From Intoshia linei (lineage: Eukaryota > Orthonectida > Rhopaluridae), in NCBI GenBank assembly GCA_001642005.1, contig LWCA01000534.1, positions 1-24,263 on the forward strand: DNA of 24,263 nt. The letters run 5' to 3'. Below, piece by piece: positions 1 to 10,544 of this stretch (within the stretch, counting starts at the first letter, position 1; each line of letters begins with the position of its first letter). The notes under the pieces were generated by a model. The model was not told where the DNA came from, did no database searches, and saw nothing but the letters and a program-made list of their open reading frames with translations. The translations under genes were made by a program, and so were the position numbers.

Positions 1-305
1 TAGAGGTAAAGTTCTTGAGCGCTTTGTGGAATGCTTATCAGAAATTAAAACATTGTTAAGATATAAAGATAACTCTCAATTAGATAATAACGATCGGATT
101 GTTAGTATTAGGTTTTTTACTGACCTTGACTTGCATTTAAATGAACTTAACCTTAAATTTCAAGGGTACGGGAAGATTTGTTGTAATATTTAGTATTATT
201 AAAGCATTTGACTATAAACTATCAATATTCTATCGTAATATAGAAAATAAAGATTACAATTATTTCCCTAAATTACACAAATTCATGATAGAATCAATTT
301 TTTAA
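1..305 (+). pseudogene. hAT transposase remnant (ZBED/FAM200-like), 5' truncated, frameshifted
   Basis: An open frame enters from the left edge (codons from base 2) and ends in TAG at 191-193. It encodes a C-terminal part of a hAT-superfamily transposase: a segment reading RGKVLERFVECLSEI is followed by FFTDLDLHLNELNLKFQG, the hydrophobic helix with the LNELN signature typical of ZBED5/FAM200-type domesticated and active hAT proteins. Homology continues one frame over (codons from 195), reading KAFDYKLSIFYRNIE and then a YFPKLHKFM segment, to TAA at 303-305. A single-base insertion near 190 would explain the break. Only about 100 codons are visible, so the rest lies outside the window. It is a decayed transposon gene rather than a host gene; I base this on the frameshift, the early stop and the absence of downstream coding. 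Confidence 0.75.
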
Positions 306-807
306 GTCTAAATAAATGTAAAATTTATTTTTTTAACCTATTTTCTATCATCAAGTGGTTCGACTGAATTGACATTTTTGATTGATGATGTAACAAAAAA
401 CTTTTTAAAACAAAATAAAATTTTTGTATTAACATTTATTAATAATATTAAATATTAAATTTCGTAATTAATGTAAAAATGGCTAGTATTTATCGCGTCA
501 GTATTTTAGATGGTTTGTCAGTAGAAATATTAAATTTTCAGTTCATATAATAGATTGTCAGTGTTTATATTGAATGTTCTGTATAAATTGAAACTGACAA
601 AAAATCCTTTAGTAAAATATATTACAATACTCTACTATTGCCATAATTACATTCTATTTGTTCTCATAAAAAAATATTCTCTGGTGTGAACACCATAGAA
701 TATTTCTAATTTTTTTGCAATATAGTTTGTAGGTATAATATGGTATCTTAATATTTCAGTTTTAACTTGGGTCTGTCGTGGATGATATAACTCAAAAACA
801 AAAACTC
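306..807. other. Non-coding AT-rich stretch, no gene seen
   Basis: No exon with recognisable coding sequence and no RNA gene signature were found here. It lies directly downstream of the hAT remnant and may be the 3' non-coding part of that element. The one structured item is the near-perfect hairpin at 672-705, listed separately. Confidence 0.5.
672..705. repeat. 34-bp near-perfect inverted repeat (hairpin)
   Basis: The arms at 672-687 and 690-705 pair at 15 of 16 positions around a 2-base centre (left arm AAATATTCTCTGGTGT). It lies downstream of the hAT remnant. It could be a subterminal transposon palindrome or a chance structure; nothing ties it to a gene. Confidence 0.6.
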
Positions 808-1068
808 AATTTTTCCATTAAAGGTTTGTAAAAGTAGGTTTTCCCATAAGGGTTGGTAAAATCGAGATTTTTCCATCGGGGTTTGTAAAACCGAATTTTT
901 TCTTTTAGGGTTGGTAAAATTGGGATTTTCCCTAAAGGGTTTTTAAAATGGAATTTTTTTCATTAAAGGTTATTAAAAGTGGGTTTTCCCATAAGGTTGG
1001 TAAAATTGAAATTTTTCTTTAGGGGTTTGTAAAAGTGGATTTTTCCCTTAAAAGTTGGTAAATTTTGA
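808..1068. repeat. Minisatellite, ~27-31 bp unit, about 9 copies
   Basis: Nine degenerate units follow the pattern ATTTTTCCnnAAGGG then TTGGTAAAATnG, with A/G-rich variation. Alternate units are more alike than neighbours. The string CATTAAAGG recurs at 816 and 961, and each occurrence is followed by the same order of unit types (CCCATAAGG, then GGGGTTTGTAAAA). The array therefore has a higher-order period of 145 bp. It is non-coding in appearance, with no long open frame. Confidence 0.85.
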
Positions 1069-1072
1069 TTTT

Positions 1073-1132
1073 AAGTAAAAATGGTTAGATTTAAATAAAA
1101 ATGGTTGGATTTAAATAAAAATAGTTGGGTTT
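1073..1132. repeat. Three tandem copies of a 20-bp unit
   Basis: The unit is AAATAAAAATGGTTGGATTT, with three copies at 1073-1092, 1093-1112 and 1113-1132 differing at one to three positions. It directly follows the 29-bp minisatellite, shares its GGTTG core, and may derive from it. Confidence 0.85.
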
Positions 1133-3878
1133 AAGAATATTCTCTTTTTTTAATATAAAAACACTAGAAAAAAATTTCTGAAAATAGTATTAAATTTAAC
1201 ACACCTAGTTTTAGTTGGCTGCCATCACTGATATATAGAAAATAACTATATTTAAAATTATTAGACAACCAAGGTAATCACTTCCACACACCCTGTTAAA
1301 AAAGTCACGCTACGCTACTGATAAATACATGTATATTAATAAAGCTTACACAATATTATCACTTTGGATTTAGCTATTATAATTATATATAGCTGTATTG
1401 TCGGCATGTGACTGTGAAGCTTTCGAAATAACAATTTTAAATATATATATTATATTTTTAATTTTATATATTTTATATATATTTAAACAAACAATATTGT
1501 GATAACCTTCAATCCACACTCTTCATTCTATAATTCTAAATACATTATAAATAATTGTAGTACGTCACTAACATTCCAAACACTGTGTTTGAACTACATT
1601 GACGCAGATGGAAAGCACTTTACACATTTTATTATAATACATTTATTTAATTTAACAACAACTCATTATGTGGAATGTCATTATAGGTCCATTTGCGTCT
1701 GGGGTTAAATAGATATCAAAATTGCTTGAACAACGCCTAGGTTCTGGGTACTATGGATTATCCGAGCTAACGGACTGATTTATTGCTGGGTTCGTTAAGG
1801 GGATATTGCGATTTCACATATATTAATAGTTTAGGTGGCCATATAAAAATTAATAAAAGTTCGGTCCGAACTTTATAAAATACTTCCTACCTTAATTGTT
1901 AAATAATAAAAAACAACAATAATAAAAAAAGTTCCACAATAATATATATAGGTTTACTTTAAGTAATAAACTTATTATTAATTTCATACGAAATTATAAG
2001 TACAGTCAAATTTGCATAATCTGAACAGTCGGGGATAGATTTTAAAAAAAGGTTTATAGTTTGCAATTTTGAACAAATTCAGATAAATCATCAATAAATT
2101 TTATATAAAAAATGGATAACTTTTTGTTGTGTGTGTCTGATAATATATAGATACATGTATGTATAATATAAATTTTATTTAATATGCATGCTTATAAATA
2201 TTTATTAACACATTATACAGTGCACATTAGGGGTGTGAATTTTAATAGTTTTTTTGGAAATTTAAGTATTTATTTCCAAATCCATTTGGAATCAATTTTC
2301 ATTGCTAGTTCCCGTTGTGAATAATGTAGTTTCTGATCGTAGAAACAAACGATATCTATTTTTTTCTATAATAACAGAAGGATCTCAAAATTTGGTATCA
2401 AATATTAAACAAAATGAAATCGTTACTTCAAAAATCGTATTATAAAAAAGTGAAATGATATGACTTCTTGACTAAACAAGTTTTTTGTCTTAATTATTAA
2501 TTCAATAGACAATATGTGAATGCTGAATCAGCATTGCTGATTACAATTATCAATGACTTATAGTGCTGGCGATAAATGTAATAACCACAAGACCAACAAA
2601 TATCATGTTTTAAATTGGTTATTTTTAAAAAGTCTGATAATATTGATAATCTTGTTAATTTGAAAATAATTAAATCTAAAGTTGAGATATTAATGTAAAA
2701 CTCGATACGCATGCCTACCGACAACATTGAAAGTGAAAAGGAATAGAATTGACCTGGAGCGCACAAATGTGTCACCACATACCTGTTGGATAGCACAAAA
2801 ATAAATTATACGTAGCAAATAATTTACATGACATAGATAATATTATAACGCATTTTTCACTCGTTTACTCTTGATAACATATTAGATACAAAAACATAGC
2901 TTAACATTATATAGAACGAAAGGTATAATTCTTAAAATCATTTTATTAAGCAGATTATGGTTTAACATTGTTAGTTAAAACATTTTTTATTAACCCATCG
3001 ACTTAATTACTAAAAATTGTGAATATTTTAAAAAAAAGTAAGGAAAACAATATTTTAATTTAAAATATAATAAAGTTTTTTATTTTGAATTTAAATTTGC
3101 ATTCATTTTAGCTAAAGGGTAAAAACACAGAATTTAATAAGCGCTTAGAATGTAATGAAATGAAAAATAAATATTATACGAAACAAAAATTCGAATATAC
3201 ACGTCTTTTTGAGAGGATCAAGGTCGACAATTACTGGAGTTATATAACACATGTAATTGAATGTGAGGTCGCAAAATATTTTTTATAGAACTGGGTTGCT
3301 TGACACAGAAAATAAATATGTCCTTGTTTAATTGATTTAATGATATCTAATAAAAATATCACTCGAGTTGATCGCATTTGGTATCATATACTTTGATCAA
3401 GAACTGAACTTACACCGCTGAATGCCATACAAATAAAAAGACCCCTAAATATTTTCCCATATACACCTAAACACCTCTCCACGCTCTGAGCTTCCCAGTA
3501 TATATGATTAAAAAAATTTTATGAGGGTCCTTAGTTTATTAGTAATAAACAATAAAATAAATAAAGTATTATTTATTAAATAATGAATTATTACATTCAA
3601 AAAATTTTATATTTTATTTTAACTCAATTTTAAGGGTATATAAGGCAATATGAGGTACAAATTATAAAATATACCATTTCACCATATTTTTGATTTTTTA
3701 ATAGCTTTAAAAGTCACAATAACGAAGCTATACATTAATTCCACATTTTAAACGGTATATTAAAAATTGGGTATCATCAATAAAAAATAAGACCATGGAT
3801 GCACTAAATGGGACTATTTTTATGAGAATATAATATATACTTTTCAAGAGTTTATAGAGTATTGTACTATTTTTAGAT
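1133..3878. other. Gene-free AT-rich region
   Basis: About 2.7 kb in which I find no supported exon, RNA gene or bounded transposon. Open frames at 1499-1708 (plus) and 2497-2796 (minus) show no recognisable family, no splice-consistent neighbours and low-complexity composition, so I treat them as chance. A TACATGTA palindrome occurs at 1326 and 2152. The last few hundred bases presumably contain the promoter of the first MBOAT copy; no defined motif can be called. Confidence 0.5.
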
Positions 3879-5261
3879 ATGGAAGACCATCGTTTGAAAG
3901 TAACTTTAATATTGACTTTAATATTGTATTTTTTAACCCATTCAAGCAAGAAAAAAAGAGAAATTTATTCATTATTTTATTTTATTTTATATTCCTGTAT
4001 TTTTTATGAAAATTTAGCCAAATATTTCATTGGGCCATTTTTTAGTTACATTTTAATTTATATTATTTGTAAATATAAAAAAAAAAAGTTAAAAAATAAT
4101 TTGTATTATTTAATTTTAACATGGTCATTTTTATGGTCAATAATGATGCACTATACAATGACTATTGTTATATGTGATATTAGTTTTTTAACCATATTGG
4201 CAACATGCAGTCGCATGATATCAACTGTTTCATACATTTCCCCAAAACTTGAAACATTCAAATCAAAATCTAACCAACCGTCTAAACCAGATCAATTAAC
4301 AAAAAATAGCGAAATGATTTCAAAGGAACCTCAATTGATTTCCAATTTTACAGAGTTGTTTTTCTATCAAACGTCATCATTAGGATTTCCTTTGGGACCT
4401 TTATACAATTATGAAGAATTTTTGCAAATAAACAAACCCAGTAGAGTATACTTTACATGGAGCAAATTCATTCAGATTATATTGTATGCTATAGTAATGA
4501 ATTGTATAACAGAGTACATTGGAAAAATTGATGATACTCTTCAAACCTCATTTTACGACAAGTCTTCTTATCTGCAAGCAATAATTTATATAACATTATT
4601 GGCGGCAACGTTTAGATTAAAAATAACTGTTGACTGCATGTTTGTTGAAATGCTGATGAATGTTTCAGGTGTACCTGTATATAATAAAAACAATAAAACA
4701 AAAAGATGGCTACGTGGGATGGATTTTTTTGAATTTGAATCAAAAAACTCTATTAGAACAGTAATGATGGCCTACAATAAATCTACTCAACTTTGGATTT
4801 ACAGATGTTTCTACAAAATAAATAATCTCAAAAGATTCAATAAACCTACTTCTTTATCTATTGTAATAGCATTCAACGTTTTATGGCACGGGCCGTATTT
4901 AATGTACGGCATTGCAGGCATTTTATTTACGTTTGTGACCATTATGCAAGACAGAGTTATCCAAACATTTACCATTTATGAAAATAAAATTAATAAAACT
5001 AACGGTATGACCAGCTTAAAAGATTTAAATGAATGTTATCAATACATGAAAACAGGGAAATTAAATGTAAACATTTTTTTCAATTTAACAATGTGGATTT
5101 TTACTCATTTAACGATCGACTTTTTGATTATGATTATTTTCACTTCTCAATTCATTGTTATATGGAACCTGTGGACATTTTTATTCTTTTATCCTATTGT
5201 AATTTGGATTTTATTTTTTCTATTTTGCAAATTTTTCGTATATCTACATTTAGATAAATAG
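3879..5261 (+). CDS. MBOAT family acyltransferase, MBOAT7-like, copy 1 (intact)
   Basis: A 460-aa multi-pass membrane protein in a single exon, predicted to transfer an acyl chain from acyl-CoA to a lysophospholipid in the ER. The family signs appear in order: hydrophobic helices from residue 7; a hydrophilic variable linker at about 124-152; GPLYNYEEFLQINKPSRVY at 173-191, matching the family's GPFFxYxxYL segment; GMDFFEFESKNSIRTVM at 280-296; the catalytic-type Asn300 in AYNKSTQLW; and the catalytic-type His337 in FNVLWHGPY. It ends in several C-terminal hydrophobic helices. Human MBOAT7 is also about 470 aa, with the same order of segments and a similar Asn-to-His spacing. The start is the first ATG, and its MED start is shared with copy 2. 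Three paralogues follow on the same strand. The lysophosphatidylinositol acyltransferase assignment is inferred from resemblance; another MBOAT substrate is possible. Confidence 0.85.
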   Translation: MEDHRLKVTLILTLILYFLTHSSKKKREIYSLFYFILYSCIFYENLAKYFIGPFFSYILIYIICKYKKKKLKNNLYYLILTWSFLWSIMMHYTMTIVICDISFLTILATCSRMISTVSYISPKLETFKSKSNQPSKPDQLTKNSEMISKEPQLISNFTELFFYQTSSLGFPLGPLYNYEEFLQINKPSRVYFTWSKFIQIILYAIVMNCITEYIGKIDDTLQTSFYDKSSYLQAIIYITLLAATFRLKITVDCMFVEMLMNVSGVPVYNKNNKTKRWLRGMDFFEFESKNSIRTVMMAYNKSTQLWIYRCFYKINNLKRFNKPTSLSIVIAFNVLWHGPYLMYGIAGILFTFVTIMQDRVIQTFTIYENKINKTNGMTSLKDLNECYQYMKTGKLNVNIFFNLTMWIFTHLTIDFLIMIIFTSQFIVIWNLWTFLFFYPIVIWILFFLFCKFFVYLHLDK

Positions 5262-6340
5262 TAATTATTATAATACAATGTGTAATGGAATTATTATTAA
5301 ACTTTTGAGTCGTCACTTTTTCACTTTGGAGACTAAAGTTCGAACAACTATGACAATTTTTTCAACTTTTTTTTAAATATTCACCAACTGCAAATTATAC
5401 AGAACTGACTGTACCCAATATTTGAAATAACGCGTCTTCCCGTCAAAGTTGACTTTCCTTACTCTATAAAATAAAAATGATAATTTGTCTGTTTGTCTTA
5501 ATAATTTCTATTTATAAAAAAATTAATAATCTTGCGCTTCTGATCCAAAGTAAAAATCCGCAGATACAATTGTAATATTGAATTGATCACACAAAAAAGT
5601 AAGGTAGTGATAATATTTGATATTTTGATGATTTTTCATAAAAATTAAATTTCATATGGTCGCTAAGAATGTAATTTTAAATTAACGGTTCCTGGTAAAA
5701 AAGCTTGGGAACTCTGGTTTAGACTTTTAATAGACACATTTTATAGGATAGTTTTATTCTGTAATTTTATGATAAATTTTCAACTTGACGATCAAAATAA
5801 AAATTATTTATTATTTTTAAAATTCAATTAAATTACAAAATTAAGTCCAATGATTAAAAAAAATTATTAGTCTTAATGCAGATTAGTTTACTTCAGTTTA
5901 TCTCTAGATAAATTTACATATTTCCGGTCAAAAGCGTATTTTAATATTTTTTCAAATTCAAATAGTGATTCCAAAATTTCAAAAAAATTAAAGAGAAGTA
6001 CAAATGAGTTAATATGTATATAATAGAAATACAAAATTCTGGGTTTCAGTCACCGAAACTATAAAATACATAATATTTTACATAAATACAATAAAATTAA
6101 AAAATAAAATAAAAATAACAATGATAAACAATGAAATGTAACAAACTAGATTATAAGTATACAAATATTTTATAGTATTGTAACAGCGTATGTTTAATTT
6201 AATTGTTATTTACGACAATATTGCATCAACATTTTAATTGCGCAAATACAATTGTACATTGAACACGCCATTTCAAAATACAAAACTTATTAAATTGTAA
6301 ATTTAATTTAAGCATTTTTTTTAATTGATTAATTTTAAAA
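5262..6340. other. Intergenic region between MBOAT copies 1 and 2
   Basis: About 1.1 kb with no open frame of note. It carries the 3' UTR of copy 1 and, towards 6340, the presumed promoter and leader of copy 2. No canonical AATAAA was found immediately after the copy 1 stop. A short stretch near 5920-5960 faintly resembles the end of the interspersed repeat at 8100-8500. Confidence 0.45.
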
Positions 6341-7732
6341 ATGGAAGACGTTGCGATAAAAGTATATTTAATATTAACACTATTGGTATATCTATTCACT
6401 TATGCAAGCAAGAAAAAAAAAGAAATTTATTCATTAATTTATTTTATATTTGTAATTTTAGTTTTTTACGATAAACTGGTCAAATATTATATTGGACCTA
6501 TAGTAAATTTCTGTTTAATATATTTTATTTGTAAATATGGAAATGATGCAATCAGAAAACATTTGTACTACATAATTTTTACGTGGGCATTAATATGGTC
6601 ATTATTGATGCACTTTACAACTGAAATTACTATGACTCAAACAATTACCTATATTACTATTGTGTCTACATACGTCCGTATGTTATCATCTGTTTGTTCT
6701 GTGTCACCACAATTAGGCAAAATAGAATCTAATGACAAAAAAATTGATAAAATGGAGAATAAGCTGATAATGGCTCAAAAAAACGTCAAAATGTGTATTA
6801 ATTTCTAGTTTTAAAAAGTTATTTTATTTTAATACCTCATCGGTGGAAATTCCTTTGGGGGCAATATTTAACTACGAAGAATTTTTACAACTAAACAAAC
6901 CCAGTAAAATATACATACGATTAAACCACGTTATAAAAATTATACTTTATTGTATAATATTACATCCATTGGAGGCTTACACTGGAAAACCTGACATTGT
7001 ACTTCCAAGTCCGTTCTATGATCATTCTAATCAATTGGACGCATTTATCTATCTAACATTATTGGCGATTATATTTAGACTAAAAATCAGTATTAGTTGC
7101 CTCCTGATGGAAATTTTGATGAATGTTTGTGGGGTTCCTTTGTATGATAAAAATACATGTACGGAAAAAATAAATGGATACATGGTATTGATTTTGTCGA
7201 ATTTGAATCAAAAAACTCTATTCGTACAGTAATGAGAGCATACAACATGTCAACACAACTTTGGATTTACAGATGCTTTTATCAAAAAAATTGTCTTGAT
7301 AGATTTAAAAAACCCATTTCAATGTCTCTTGTTATAGCATTCAATGTTATATGGCATGGACCTTATATAATGTATAGTTTAGCAGGAATTTTAATTGTTA
7401 TAATTACGTTGATGCAAGAAAGTATTATCAAAACATTTGAAATTTATGAAAATAACAAAAATGCATCAAAGTCCAGTCTGAAGGATTTGAAAGAATGTTT
7501 TAGAGGCGTCAAGGAAGGAAATTTTAATTTTAACATTTTTTTTAATTTGATTATGTGGATTCTGACACACACTACCTTTGATTTTTTTATTATTGTTATT
7601 TGTACATGTCAATATTCAATTATATGGAATATATGGACCTTTCTATCTTTTTATCCGATTATTATTTGGAGTAGTCTTTTCATAATTTCACAATCTTACC
7701 TTTTATACATAAAGCTTTTAATTAATTATTAG
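6341..7732 (+). pseudogene. MBOAT7-like acyltransferase, copy 2, two frame breaks
   Basis: This is the same family as copy 1, about 463 codons if frame changes are ignored. Frame A runs from ATG 6341 to a TAG at 6806-6808. Homology then continues one base over, with FKKLFYFNTSS and GAIFNYEEFLQLNKPSKIY, to about 7170. It continues in the original frame with KWIHGIDFVEFESKNS, the catalytic-type Asn in AYNMSTQLW and His in IWHGPY, to TAG at 7730-7732. The first break lies at or near A7 (6777-6783) and behaves as +1. The second lies near the A6 run at about 7165-7170 and behaves as -1, so the net frame is restored. No other stops interrupt the gene. It may be a young pseudogene, a homopolymer assembly error, or a gene rescued by slippage. 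An AATAAA lies at 7755-7760. Its 3' half is nearly identical to that of copy 3. Confidence 0.75.
7190..7725 (+). repeat. Conversion tract in MBOAT copy 2 (near-identical to 9733-10262)
   Basis: From the FEFES segment to near the stop, the DNA of copies 2 and 3 is nearly identical, including synonymous positions. The stretch from the codons for AFNVIWHGPY to the codons for YENN is virtually unchanged. The encoded segments differ at about 14 of 177 residues. Upstream, the same two genes agree at only roughly half of residues. The sharp step points to gene conversion or a partial duplication. Confidence 0.8.
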
Positions 7733-7754
7733 AATTTGAATTTAATATATAATT

Positions 7755-7760
7755 AATAAA
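7755..7760 (+). terminator. Poly(A) signal AATAAA of MBOAT copy 2
   Basis: AATAAA begins 23 nt after the copy 2 stop codon. The same AATAAACATTG string follows copy 3, so the homology continues into the 3' UTR. Confidence 0.5.
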
Positions 7761-8099
7761 CATTGCAATTGCTTTGACTTTACTTGATTTTTCTTAACTC
7801 TTCAATTAAGAGAAACGTAATTTTATGATAATTAAGGACATGTGAACATTTGATCTGATAGCTAACTCTTAAATGCAATATAATTAAATCTTAACTTCCC
7901 ATTTCTTAACTGTGTCATCCTGTCTCATATGGATCTTTTAGATAACGACTGCAATTATGAAATCAACCCAGCTAACAAATAAAGTCAATTATTTATTTTC
8001 TAATTTTGCAACTGAACTGCAACTTTCAAAATAGTACAAATAATGCATAACTATTAACAATAACATACATACATATTCTTGTCCTAACTTTTATAAAAG

Positions 8100-8500
8100 G
8101 CTACGCGATTTTTGTTTGTGTTTCTGTGTGTGTGTGTTCAGCTTTATTTAAATAACTGCCTGTCTTAAAATTTTTTAAAGACCACATTTGAATTACAGTT
8201 TTTTTCGGGACGTATATTAAATTATATTTCAACTTCCCAATTTCACATCTTAAGGGTCAAAAACCCCTGTTGTCCCTCTTTTTGAAAATCAAACGAGTTA
8301 AGGAATTTAAAAAAATATATACGCTGATGCGAATTTTAGAATCTAAACATTATCATAAATTTAAATTTAAAAATATTATATCTTCATGGCCAAAACTCCA
8401 AATTCCCTTCCTTTTTTTTTTGAAAACAGCCCTAGAATTTCCAAAAATTTCAATCCGAATAAGTGACGACTTCACGGTCAAAAAAGCATTTTAGTATCAT
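8100..8500 (+). repeat. Interspersed repeat family A, 5' part
   Basis: This matches the reverse complement of about 21060-21330, with shared blocks ACGCTGAT/ATCAGCGT, AACATTATCATAAATTTAAA and CCAAATTCCCTTCC, then AACAGCCCTAGAATT. It also matches the beginning of the copy at 14465. A GT-rich run (GTGTGTGTGT) lies near its left side. No terminal inverted repeats or target duplications could be defined. Confidence 0.7.
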
Positions 8501-8866
8501 ATATTTTTTTCTGAATATTTTAGTATATCACACCTACACAGAAATAAAGCATATTATATAAGTAAGGATAATTTAAATTTAATAATTATTAAAATCTTCG
8601 ATTTCGTTGATAAATATGAATCGTGTGTTAATATTATTCAAATGATATTTTTACTGAACGAATCGGTTGAGTCCCGCTAAGAGGAATGAATTATTCTTAT
8701 TTGATAACATATTATCTAATTGTATGATGTAACGTGCATGTGTACTAAACGTACTTGTTTTGCATATGACAACAAACCTAAATACTGCATACTGAACTGC
8801 ATAATTTAATAATTGTACAATTAATTTAAGAAGCAAGTTTCATTTGACTATTGAAATTAAAATACA

Positions 8867-10269
8867 ATGCAAGATTTTCATCTGAAAATATCTTTTATGG
8901 TGCAATTCATAGTCTATATTTGCACTCATTCGAGCAAAAAAAAAAGAGAAATATATTCATTATTATATTTTATACTAATAATTTGGATTTTTCAAGACAA
9001 TTTATTGAAATATTTTATTGGACCATTCATTAATTTCTTTTTGATATATATTATTTGTAAATTTACAAAATCCTACATAAGGAATAATTTATATTACATT
9101 ATTCTAATATGGACCCTAATGTGGTCCACCATGATGCACTATACAACAGTTATCCACATGGCCGACATTTTTTTTGTAGTCATATTGTCTACATGTGTAC
9201 GCATGATTTCTTCCGTTTCATTCATCTCTACACAACTTGGAGAATCAACACCAAATATAGATATTGGCGACAAAATGGACATGACTGAAGTGGGAGAAAA
9301 ACATACAAACACGGATGAAACTGTTTCACAAAATTCCGAATTAATTTCAAATTTTAAAGAATTATTTTTCTATCAAACATCCTTACCAGGATTTCCATTT
9401 GGTGCAATATTCAACTATGGAGAATATTTACAAATTGTGACACCTAATAAAATATACTTCTCATTTCCAATATTCTTTAAAATTGTGATATACTGTATTT
9501 TATTAATTAATTTGGAGGTATATACATGTATTGGAGACGTTACTAATAATCTTAGCTTTTTCTTTTATGATAATTCTACCAGATTTGACGCGATTTTATA
9601 CATAACATTACTGGCTGGTACATATAGACTTAAAATGACAGCAATGTGCACAATTACGGAAATGTTTATGAATAATTGTGGTGTTGGTTTTTATAATAAA
9701 AAAAAAAAACTAACGAATGGATTCATGGCATGGATTTCTTTGAATTTGAATCAGAAAACTCTATTCGTACAGTAATGAAAGCATACAATATGTCTACTCA
9801 ACTTTGGATTTACAGATGCTTTTATCAAAAAAATCGTCTAGATAGATTTAAAAAATCCATATCAATGTCTCTTGTTATAGCATTCAATGTTATATGGCAT
9901 GGACCTTATATAATGTATAGTTTAGCAGGAATTTTAATTGTTATAATTACGTTGATGCAAGAAAGTATTATCAAAACATTTGAAATTTATGAAAATAATA
10001 AAAATGCATCAAAGTCCAGTCTGAAGGATTTGAAAGAATGTTTTAGAGTCGTCAAGGAAGGAAAATTTAATTTTAACATTTTTTTTAATTTGATTATGTG
10101 GATTCTAACTCACACTACCTTTGATTTTTTCTTTATTGTTATTTTTACTTGTCAATATTCCATTATATGGAATATATGGTCCTTTCTATCTTTTTATCCG
10201 GTTATTATTTGGAGTATTCTGTTCATAATTTCACAATCTTACCTTTCATATAGAAAGTTTAAGTTATAA
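8867..10269 (+). pseudogene. MBOAT7-like acyltransferase, copy 3, frame break in A12 run
   Basis: An MBOAT paralogue of about 467 codons. The first frame runs from ATG 8867 (MQDFHLK) through the N-terminal helices, SSKKKREIYS, a hydrophilic linker and FGAIFNYGEYLQIVTPNKIY, to the 12-A run at 9698-9709. The frame then slips by one base, and homology resumes as NEWIHGMDFFEFESENS. It continues with the catalytic-type Asn codon at 9787-9789 (AYNMSTQLW) and His codon at 9898-9900 (IWHGPY), to TAA at 10267-10269. This single homopolymer length change is the only defect. Restoration would need one A more or two fewer, so a sequencing or assembly error, natural length polymorphism or transcriptional slippage are live alternatives to a true pseudogene. 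The 3' half was probably exchanged with copy 2. Confidence 0.78.
9733..10262 (+). repeat. Conversion tract in MBOAT copy 3 (partner of 7190-7725)
   Basis: This is the partner of the near-identical tract in copy 2. The left edge of the high-identity zone falls immediately after the A-run frame break in both genes. The right edge falls at the divergent C-terminal tail just before the stop codon. Confidence 0.8.
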
Positions 10270-10303
10270 TTAATTGTTAGAGTCAAATTTCAATAGAAAT
10301 TAT

Positions 10304-10309
10304 AATAAA
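10304..10309 (+). terminator. Poly(A) signal AATAAA of MBOAT copy 3
   Basis: AATAAA begins 35 nt after the copy 3 stop codon, within the AATAAACATTG string shared with copy 2. Confidence 0.5.
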
Positions 10310-10544
10310 CATTGAACACGCGTTGCTATAACTCTTCACTAGAGGGAAACATACTTTTTATATTAAAAAAGCGACATAAAAAATTGAGTTGGCGGTTTTT
10401 TATAATATAACTTGGTCACTCTGTATCCAGCTTTGGACCTACCATACTGAGACTTCTCTTTGAGAGTCTAGACGAAATTTTGAAAAAATATTGTCTCATT
10501 TTTTATATTGAGTATTAAAAAAATACATTCTTGAATATCATGGC

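Larger units (their letters stand above)
7733..8866. other. Intergenic region between MBOAT copies 2 and 3
   Basis: About 1.1 kb with no supported gene. It contains the repeat family A fragment at 8100-8500. The small open frame at 8270-8494 lies wholly inside that repeat and is not a gene. The minus open frame at 8651-8836 has no recognisable content. Confidence 0.5.

Noticed and set aside
1499-1708. 69-codon plus-strand open frame starting with GTG
   Set aside because: Non-ATG start, no recognisable family, low-complexity composition and no splice-consistent neighbours.
2228-2290. TAGGGGTGTGAATTTT as a possible transposon end
   Set aside because: No inverted partner or flanking duplication could be found.
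2497-2796. 99-codon minus-strand open frame with a CWSCG motif
   Set aside because: A pair of cysteines alone does not make a zinc finger; no family resemblance and no flanking exons found.
3728-3949. 73-codon minus-strand open frame
   Set aside because: Antisense shadow across the start of the first MBOAT gene.
5033-5257. 74-codon plus-strand open frame
   Set aside because: Alternate-frame shadow inside MBOAT copy 1.
8270-8494. 74-codon plus-strand open frame
   Set aside because: Lies entirely within repeat family A, whose other copies do not keep the frame.
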